Shown here one piece after another: positions 1 to 5,189 of a stretch of 5,189 nucleotides of DNA (positions are counted from its first letter, which is position 1; each line of letters opens with the position of its first letter). The notes under the pieces are model-generated. The model did no database searches and had not been told where the DNA came from. It saw only the letters and a program-made list of their open reading frames with translations. The translations under genes were made by a program, and so were the position numbers. This DNA is from Bacteroidales bacterium (lineage in GTDB: Bacteria; Bacteroidota; Bacteroidia; Bacteroidales; JAADJA01): NCBI GenBank assembly GCA_029934735.1, contig JAOZLR010000010.1:1-5189 (forward strand), given 5' to 3'.

Positions 1-7
1 TTTTATT

Positions 8-15
8 TATATTTG
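8..15 (+). promoter_or_regulatory. Putative Bacteroidota -7 promoter element for the dehydrogenase gene
   Basis: The octamer TATATTTG is an exact match to the TAnnTTTG -7 element recognised by the Bacteroidota primary sigma factor. It lies 27 nt before the start codon at 43, which would leave an untranslated leader of roughly 20 nt. The partner -33 TTTG box would fall to the left of the window and cannot be checked. A match to six fixed bases is expected by chance a few times per strand in 5 kb of DNA this AT-rich, so the support comes from its position directly in front of a gene rather than from the motif alone. Confidence 0.5.
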
Positions 16-42
16 CATAAAATTGAATAAAATCAAACCTTA

Positions 43-1017
43 ATGTTAAAAGAGATAAGCAATGTAGTAATCGTTGGAGCCGGATCAATAGGCACTGCAC
101 TTGGAAATGTATTAGCCAGAAAAGATATGTATAATGTTGTGCTTCTCTCTATTGAAAAGGACGTTGTGCAAGCTATTAACAATAAAAGACGTAACCCAAA
201 ATATTTTCCTAACCTCAAACTTAGCAAACATATAAAAGCAACAACAGACACTAATGTACTTCAGGATGCAGATATTGTTTTTCTTGCTATTCCTTCAAAT
301 GTAATTGTTGGTTACATTAATATTGTAAAAGATATTTTAAACCCCAACGCAATTCTCCTAAACATGGCTAAAGGCTTTGGGCCTGATAATAAAATAATTA
401 CTGAAAGTTTAAAGAATATTACTTCTAATCCTGTCTGTGCATTTAAAGGGCCTACATTTGCTCGCGAAATGATTAACAGAATACCAACTGCTTTTACGAT
501 AGGATCTATAGATGATAGTCATTACAAGTTATTTTCAGATTTATTTGATGATACAAATATTTATATTGATTTTACAAATGATATTAGAGGAGTCGAAATT
601 TTAAGTCTCTTGAAAAACATTTATGCAATTGCAACAGGTATTGTAGATGCTCATTTTAGTTCGTCAAATTTAAGATTCCTATTCCTTACAAAAGCATTCA
701 ATGAGATGCGGGAGATAATGCTTCAGTATGGTGGAATGGAAGGAACTATGTTCAAATATTGTGGCTTCGGCGACTTCTGCCTTACTGCCCTTAACGACCT
801 GAGCCGCAATCGCACACTTGGCCTGCTTATCGGTAAAGGATTTTTTGTTGAGGACATATCAGACAAGGTTACACTTGAAGGAAAAATTGCTGTTAACGTC
901 TTCTGTAATGAAATAAAAAGGAAGAAACAAAGTTGTGATTATCCTATAATTTCCGAGCTTTATAAACTCTTTAATGAGGAGTATGACGATTCCAAATTCG
1001 TGACCAGAATCATTTAA
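43..1017 (+). CDS. gpsA: NAD(P)-dependent glycerol-3-phosphate dehydrogenase-like protein (GpsA family, divergent)
   Basis: Soluble cytoplasmic dehydrogenase that in its family reduces dihydroxyacetone phosphate to sn-glycerol 3-phosphate, the backbone precursor of phospholipids. Seen: an N-terminal Rossmann domain with GAGSIG at residues 12-17; NMAKGF (107-112) carrying the conserved Lys110; GPTFAREM (136-143); LKNIYA with the presumed catalytic Lys191 and Asn192; GFGDFCLT (241-248) with Asp244 and Thr248; and SRNR (254-257), which contacts substrate phosphate in homologues. The 324 residues are close to the usual 330-340. The start at 43 is supported by an in-frame stop at 28-30 and by the Rossmann strand beginning a few residues in; there is no Shine-Dalgarno sequence. 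Odd points: the glycine-rich loop after Lys191 (DGIGFGAN in E. coli, from memory) reads DAHFSSSN at 202-209, and a GC-rich patch covers 763-839. The family call is firm. Whether this is the housekeeping enzyme or a specialised paralogue is not settled, so the symbol is provisional. Confidence 0.85.
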   Translation: MLKEISNVVIVGAGSIGTALGNVLARKDMYNVVLLSIEKDVVQAINNKRRNPKYFPNLKLSKHIKATTDTNVLQDADIVFLAIPSNVIVGYINIVKDILNPNAILLNMAKGFGPDNKIITESLKNITSNPVCAFKGPTFAREMINRIPTAFTIGSIDDSHYKLFSDLFDDTNIYIDFTNDIRGVEILSLLKNIYAIATGIVDAHFSSSNLRFLFLTKAFNEMREIMLQYGGMEGTMFKYCGFGDFCLTALNDLSRNRTLGLLIGKGFFVEDISDKVTLEGKIAVNVFCNEIKRKKQSCDYPIISELYKLFNEEYDDSKFVTRII

Positions 1018-2311
1018 CTATACGGTTCAGTAAGTCAGCTATATTTTTAGTCAGATTTTTCCGGGCAAACTTAGAAATACCTTCATTTTTCACTTCTATG
1101 TTGCCTTTTCTGAACATATTGTAGTATTCCAATATATTTCCCTTTAACTTATCAACATCATCAAAATCTGAAATAAGACCACTTTTTGTCTCTTTTAATA
1201 TATTAGCCGCATCACCGTCCTCAGGCCCGACACAAAGGATTGGAGTGCCTGAAGCAATGTATTCAAACAACTTTCCTGTTACAACCATTTTAGCATTAGG
1301 TGTATTATTTATTATCAACAGCAGTATTCGCGCTTTCTTTTGCACCTTAATAATTTCATTATGAGGAGCATAATCAAGATATGATACAAACTTAGTCAAT
1401 TTGAATTTCTCAATATATCCTTTTACTGAAAAATCAACCGGGCCAACCAACTTAATCTCAAGATTATTATGCAACGCTTTGTTTTCAGAAATCAATTCTG
1501 CAAGAGCTTTCCATAAGGCTATAGGATTTCTGGCTTTATTCATAGAACCAATGTGAGCAATTGAGAACTTCTCATCTTTAACTAATTCAGATAAACCAAT
1601 CTGATCTTCCTCATCAAAACCATTCGATATTACTTCGTATTGTCTCTTAAACAATCGCTCAAAATCAGTAGCCATTGTCTGGCTTATAACAGAAACAGCA
1701 TCAGCGTTTTCCAAAACACTTTTCTCTTGCCGGTGATGCTTTATGTTCGCTTTTGCAGACAATTTCAGTTCCTCATAAAAATCAATATTTGTCCAGGGAT
1801 CACGAAAATCAGCCAACCAGGGAATATTCAGTCTCTTTTTAATGCCAAGTGCGATCATATGCATACTATGGGGTGGGCCGGTGGAGACAATAGCCTCGAC
1901 AGGATTCTCTTTCAGATATTTGGTCAGGAACTCTATTGAAGGTTTAATCCAGAATTTGCGTGCATCGGGGATAAAAAAGTTACCCCGAATCTTTATTGAA
2001 AGTGATTCAATTAATGAAGGCTTCTTTTTCTCAGATAAAAATCCAGTTTTTATCTTCTCTTGTGGTTTTATTCCTGCCAGCCTTTTGTAAACTGAATATG
2101 GCTCCCAAATCTTTGTTTTTAAAATAGTAAGTCCTTTTGGAATATCTTTTTCGAGTGACAGATCTAATGCAGGAGCTTCAGGATTTTCAGGTGTATAAAC
2201 GACAGGTTCCCACCCAAAATCTCTAAAATATTTTACAAACTTCAACCAACGCTGAACTCCTGCTCCTCCGCTTGGTGGCCAGTAATATGTTATAATAAGG
2301 ACTTTTTTCAT
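1010..2311 (-). CDS. Family 4 (GT-B fold) glycosyltransferase
   Basis: Predicted cytoplasmic or membrane-associated transferase that moves a sugar from a nucleotide-sugar donor to a glycan or lipid-linked acceptor; donor and acceptor cannot be read from the sequence. Seen in the 433 residues: a first beta strand followed by the Gly-rich loop PPSGGAGVQRW (12-22), STGPPHSMH (143-151), DFRDPWTN (168-175) and ISNGFDEED (228-236) closing the N-terminal Rossmann-like domain. The C-terminal domain has IGSMNKARNP (254-263), LVGP (288-291) and the donor-site motif GKLFEYIASGTPIL (346-359). Glu350 fits the second Glu of the GT4 EX7E motif, but the position of the first Glu is Met342, a common deviation. 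There is no membrane segment. The ATG overlaps the stop of the upstream membrane-protein gene (ATGA), which implies translational coupling. The GAGGA directly before the ATG is too close to be a standard ribosome-binding site and also encodes the end of the neighbour. The 3' end overlaps the convergent dehydrogenase gene by 8 nt. Confidence 0.85.
   Translation of the reverse strand: MKKVLIITYYWPPSGGAGVQRWLKFVKYFRDFGWEPVVYTPENPEAPALDLSLEKDIPKGLTILKTKIWEPYSVYKRLAGIKPQEKIKTGFLSEKKKPSLIESLSIKIRGNFFIPDARKFWIKPSIEFLTKYLKENPVEAIVSTGPPHSMHMIALGIKKRLNIPWLADFRDPWTNIDFYEELKLSAKANIKHHRQEKSVLENADAVSVISQTMATDFERLFKRQYEVISNGFDEEDQIGLSELVKDEKFSIAHIGSMNKARNPIALWKALAELISENKALHNNLEIKLVGPVDFSVKGYIEKFKLTKFVSYLDYAPHNEIIKVQKKARILLLIINNTPNAKMVVTGKLFEYIASGTPILCVGPEDGDAANILKETKSGLISDFDDVDKLKGNILEYYNMFRKGNIEVKNEGISKFARKNLTKNIADLLNRIVK
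2308..2311 (-). promoter_or_regulatory. ATGA stop-start overlap (translational coupling site)
   Basis: On the minus strand the TGA stop of the YfhO-family gene and the ATG start of the glycosyltransferase share the four bases ATGA. Such junctions usually mean that ribosomes finishing the first gene reinitiate on the second, keeping the two products in proportion. The lack of a properly spaced Shine-Dalgarno sequence fits reinitiation. The overlap is seen directly; coupling is inferred. Confidence 0.7.
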
Positions 2312-4782
2312 TCCTCTTTTGTGCTTACCTTTTTCTTAATTTCAAAACCTATGTACCCTAAAACCAAAAGTATGACAAGCAGAGAGCTTGCAAAGGATAT
2401 TTTTTCACCAATGTTGTAAGCTTTTGGTTCAAACTTAAACTCAACCAGGTGTTTTCCGGCAGGAACAATCATACCGCGTAAAACATAATTTACTCTGAAA
2501 TGAGTCTTAAGCTCTCCATCAACATAAGCATTCCATCCTTTAGGATAATAAATCTCTGAAAACACAGCCAACTGATCTTTATGAGTGTTCACCTGATATT
2601 TCAAGTCGTTGGGAGCGTATTCAATAAGCCTGATCAATGCAGCTGTGTCCTTAATAGATGTATAGCCCTTCAAATCAGTCTCAAATCTTTCATCAATTAC
2701 CGCTGTTTTTGCAGGGTTAAAATCAGAAAGTGCATCAAGTTCCTCATCAGCATTCTTCACCCATTTTATCTCCTGAACAAACCAGGCATTTCCAAGAGCC
2801 TGCATATTCGGTGAGACAGCAGGTTGCTTATTCTCATCGGGCTGAATGATGTATTTTGTATTCAGCATATTAAGTACTGCCATATTGAACTTACCCTTAA
2901 TTTGATGATCATAAAGCTCCTGATACCTTCTAAGTTTGGCACCATGATATCCACCTATCGATTTATGATAATAAGATGTGCTGGCATCAGCAAAGGGGTC
3001 AACTGTAAGATTCAAAACTCTGAAATCAGGATCTTTATCTTTAAGAATAAATTCATCAGCTTTTGTCGCTCTGAAAGGGACATTAACTTTCGATTTTGAA
3101 ACAAACTTTTCATTATTCAGATATCTTTTATCAACACTCCACATATCCACTAAAATCAGAAGTGTAATTAATGCTATTGCGTATCCCATTTTCAGTTTTG
3201 AATTGGCAAAAGCCCATATCACACCAGCAGCCAAAACAATATAAATAAATGAACGAAATGCATCTGCTTTCAAAATTCTGGCTCTTGCAATTTCTACATT
3301 AGCAAAAAACTCAGTTATTTGTTTACCATATTCCGGATTTGACTTTTGCTGGCTGGCAATTGTCTGGACTTCCTGATCGCTAAGAAAACTAAAAAATGCA
3401 CTTGGGAATAATGCAAATAATAACGAAACACCGGCAGTTACTCCAAATGACAGATAAAACGGATTAATAGATATTCCAAAAATATTAATTTTCTTTTTAA
3501 AACTACCCGGGTCATTAAAAATCTGATTTATAGCAAGGATTGCAATTATGGGAATCATTAGCTCTGCTATTACCAGAATCATTGAAACAGCCCTGAATTT
3601 ATTATATCCGGGAACATAATCAAGGAAAAATTCTGTAAGAGGCATGAAATTCTTTCCCCAGGAAAGCATAACCGAAAGTATTGTAGCTGCAAGAACCCAC
3701 CATTTTAATTTCCCCTTAACTATAAAAAGACCATACAAAAAGAGGAACATTATTATTGCACCGACATAAACAGGACCCGAAGTGAAAGGTTGATTTCCCC
3801 AATAACGGTTTGCACTATTTGCCACATATTCCTTAAAACGGTTATCAACACCATCAAGTGCGTATTCATCGTTTCCAATTATTCCTGAAGCACCTCCTCT
3901 CACATCAGGGATTATCAGGGTCATGGTCTCTCCTACCCCATAGCTCCACTGTGTTGCATAATCCTTATCAAGCCCTGAAGTGCGGTTTTCCTTTTCAGTT
4001 GTAAGTTCAGTTTTACCACGTATTGTATATTTTCCATATTCCCATGTAGCCCACAGGCTTGCAATATTTGTGAGTAATGCAAGTATCACGGCAATAATTA
4101 CAACAGCTGATGAGCGTATAAAAGGTTGGAAATTCTTCGTTTTAACAGCATTAAAAAATTCGGTAATACCAAAAATCAAAACTGCAAGCATCAGATAATA
4201 TGTTATTTGCGGATGTCCGGCCAGTAACTCAAGAGCAAGAAACAAAACAGTCATAAGCCCTCCCCAAATATATTTTCCCCGATATGTCAGAATAAATCCC
4301 GCAAGTACGGGAGCCATATAAGCAATAGCATGAGCCTTTGAATTATGTCCGGCCTCCAAAATAATAAAAAAGTAGGAAGAGAACCCAAATGCAATTGCAC
4401 CTGCGATACTTAACCAGGGGTTTACTCGCAGTACTATCAGAAGAATATAAAACCCAAACATATATAAAAATACAATCCATGCAGGATGAGGCAGCCCAAG
4501 TCTGAATATCTTATCAATATATCTGATAAGATTACTATTATATTTAGTGGATATCTGGTAAGCAGGCATACCCCCGAACATTGAATTAGTCCATAAAGGC
4601 TCTTCGCCGGTTTCGGCTCTGAAATCAGCTATCTCTTTCGACATTCCTTTGAAATTTGAAACATCATTAGATTGCAGTTTCTTTCCTTCAAGTACCGGGC
4701 TTAAATAGGCCAGAGTTAAAAACAAAAAGATAAAAAATGCAGCAATATACGGAATGTATTTTTTTAAAATATCGTTTTTCAT
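2308..4782 (-). CDS. YfhO-family polytopic membrane protein, probable GT-C type glycosyltransferase
   Basis: Large inner-membrane protein (824 residues). In Bacillus subtilis, YfhO is reported to transfer a sugar from undecaprenyl phosphate to lipoteichoic acid outside the membrane; an equivalent role here is inferred. Seen: a first membrane helix (about 10-30), then an outer loop with QSNDVSNF, where Asp40 sits where GT-C enzymes carry their acidic catalytic residue. The same loop has WTNSMFGGMPAYQ (64-76). Roughly twelve further hydrophobic helices lie at about 100-243, 337-376, 397-465 and 511-548. Family-type motifs are LAGHPQITYY (187-196) and YWGNQPFTSGP (327-337). A soluble region at about 550-790 holds GGYHGAKLRRYQ (610-621), MLNTKYII (639-646) and a beta-rich end with YYPKGWNAYVDG (745-756). 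A last helix covers about 795-813, followed by a Lys-rich tail. The ATG at 4782 opens directly into the first helix. It starts 11 nt after the methyltransferase stop, with only a weak AGG before it. Family assignment is firm; donor and acceptor are unknown. Confidence 0.88.
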   Translation of the reverse strand: MKNDILKKYIPYIAAFFIFLFLTLAYLSPVLEGKKLQSNDVSNFKGMSKEIADFRAETGEEPLWTNSMFGGMPAYQISTKYNSNLIRYIDKIFRLGLPHPAWIVFLYMFGFYILLIVLRVNPWLSIAGAIAFGFSSYFFIILEAGHNSKAHAIAYMAPVLAGFILTYRGKYIWGGLMTVLFLALELLAGHPQITYYLMLAVLIFGITEFFNAVKTKNFQPFIRSSAVVIIAVILALLTNIASLWATWEYGKYTIRGKTELTTEKENRTSGLDKDYATQWSYGVGETMTLIIPDVRGGASGIIGNDEYALDGVDNRFKEYVANSANRYWGNQPFTSGPVYVGAIIMFLFLYGLFIVKGKLKWWVLAATILSVMLSWGKNFMPLTEFFLDYVPGYNKFRAVSMILVIAELMIPIIAILAINQIFNDPGSFKKKINIFGISINPFYLSFGVTAGVSLLFALFPSAFFSFLSDQEVQTIASQQKSNPEYGKQITEFFANVEIARARILKADAFRSFIYIVLAAGVIWAFANSKLKMGYAIALITLLILVDMWSVDKRYLNNEKFVSKSKVNVPFRATKADEFILKDKDPDFRVLNLTVDPFADASTSYYHKSIGGYHGAKLRRYQELYDHQIKGKFNMAVLNMLNTKYIIQPDENKQPAVSPNMQALGNAWFVQEIKWVKNADEELDALSDFNPAKTAVIDERFETDLKGYTSIKDTAALIRLIEYAPNDLKYQVNTHKDQLAVFSEIYYPKGWNAYVDGELKTHFRVNYVLRGMIVPAGKHLVEFKFEPKAYNIGEKISFASSLLVILLVLGYIGFEIKKKVSTKEE

Positions 4783-4793
4783 ACCTGTTTATT

Positions 4794-5189
4794 TTATTTA
4801 GTAATTAATTCTTTAGGCAATTCAGATAATCTTTGATCTGTAATATAAAAGATATCTCCAAAAGGTTTTTCATTATTCCTATCTTCAGGAATAAGCCTGA
4901 AATCAATTAAATTATATGTCTTGTACCCAAGCTCCGATAGAAGCAATGTAATCTTTTCCTTTGCTTTCCCACTCGTCTCAATTTGCAGGATTGGCAAATA
5001 ATTTGAAATAATTGGCATCATTTCAGGGATAACTACACCTTCATAACCCTCGATATCACATTTTATATAATCAAGCTTTTCAAGAGATTTAAAAACCCGG
5101 TTCGGATTCATAATTTTAACATCAAAAGTAAATTTTGATTCAAAGTCTTCATCCATTATCTGTGTCCTGCCATGGCTAAGATATTTATT
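4794..5189 (-). CDS. FkbM-family SAM-dependent methyltransferase, C-terminal part (5' end outside the window)
   Basis: Only the last 131 residues are visible; the frame stays open to the right edge at 5189, so the true start lies outside. FkbM-family enzymes (Methyltransf_21 type) transfer a methyl group from S-adenosylmethionine, usually to an oxygen on sugars or other small molecules, and are common in surface-glycan clusters. Seen, numbering from the first visible residue: LDYIKCDIEGYEG (39-51), containing the D-[IV]-E-G-x-E signature of the family, then PILQIET (66-72), a typical late strand, then a YKTYNL strand and a DIFYI strand before a short polar tail. The SAM-binding glycine motif (DVGAN type) should lie upstream. 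The ATG at 5156 is internal: the codons before it read KYLSHGRTQI in frame with no stop. It is the first visible gene of the minus-strand group, 11 nt ahead of the YfhO-family gene. The fragment is about half of a usual family member. Confidence 0.78.
   Translation of the reverse strand, partial: NKYLSHGRTQIMDEDFESKFTFDVKIMNPNRVFKSLEKLDYIKCDIEGYEGVVIPEMMPIISNYLPILQIETSGKAKEKITLLLSELGYKTYNLIDFRLIPEDRNNEKPFGDIFYITDQRLSELPKELITK

Noticed and set aside
33..251. Minus-strand open frame opposite the start of the dehydrogenase gene
   Set aside because: It is the reverse of the Rossmann-fold coding sequence, which is clearly real on the + strand; no motif supports a second protein.
985..1012. Inverted repeats near the convergent stops (GATTC...GAATC, ACGA...TCGT) as a terminator
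   Set aside because: Stems are only 4-5 bp with long or mismatched loops and no T-run follows on either strand, which is no better than chance.
1640..2090. Plus-strand open frames at 1640-1939 and 1842-2090
   Set aside because: They lie opposite the glycosyltransferase gene, whose conserved motifs fix the coding strand. Their translations show no recognisable domain and they overlap each other.
2312..2316. GAGGA before the glycosyltransferase start as a Shine-Dalgarno site
   Set aside because: It ends directly at the ATG, too close for normal ribosome placement, and it encodes the Glu-Glu end of the upstream protein. Coupling through the ATGA overlap is a better explanation.
2581..4198. Plus-strand open frames at 2581-2814, 2824-3099, 2978-3244 and 3980-4198
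   Set aside because: All are opposite the YfhO-family gene. Their hydrophobic stretches are what the reverse complement of membrane-helix codons produces, and there is no promoter or family signal.
4794..5156. A complete 120-residue protein starting at the ATG at 5156
   Set aside because: The frame is open upstream to the window edge, and the visible part lacks the SAM-binding half of the FkbM fold, so this ATG is an internal methionine of a longer gene.

Overview
The window reads as a piece of a Bacteroidota chromosome (Bacteroidales-like; the exact genus cannot be read from this stretch). The clues are an AT-rich base composition, start codons preceded by A-rich leaders with no good Shine-Dalgarno sequence, a perfect TAnnTTTG (Bacteroidota -7 type) element in front of the first gene, and a long YfhO-type membrane protein next to a family 4 glycosyltransferase of a style common in that phylum. 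It is almost entirely coding; no gap between genes exceeds 42 bases.

Layout. On the + strand, a promoter-like element (8-15) precedes a complete NAD(P)-dependent glycerol-3-phosphate dehydrogenase-like gene (43-1017). Everything else is on the - strand and reads toward that gene. In transcription order these are the 3' part of an FkbM-family methyltransferase running in from the right edge (5189-4794), a complete 824-residue YfhO-family polytopic membrane protein (4782-2308), and a complete GT-B fold glycosyltransferase (2311-1010). The three are tightly packed (11 nt gap, then a 4-nt ATGA overlap) and look like one operon. The operon and the dehydrogenase gene converge and overlap by 8 nt at their 3' ends.

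How the genes may work together. A cytoplasmic GT-B transferase, a GT-C type membrane protein that probably uses a polyprenyl-phosphate-linked sugar on the outer face of the inner membrane, and an FkbM O-methyltransferase together suggest assembly and decoration of a surface glycan. The dehydrogenase would supply sn-glycerol 3-phosphate, either for phospholipid or for a glycerol-phosphate-containing glycan. Its substrate loop is divergent, so the exact substrate is open. No mobile element, tRNA, rRNA, CRISPR array or clear terminator was seen. I see no clearly new system. The points most worth a second look are the divergent dehydrogenase with a GC-rich patch inside it, and the coupled YfhO-GT4 pair.
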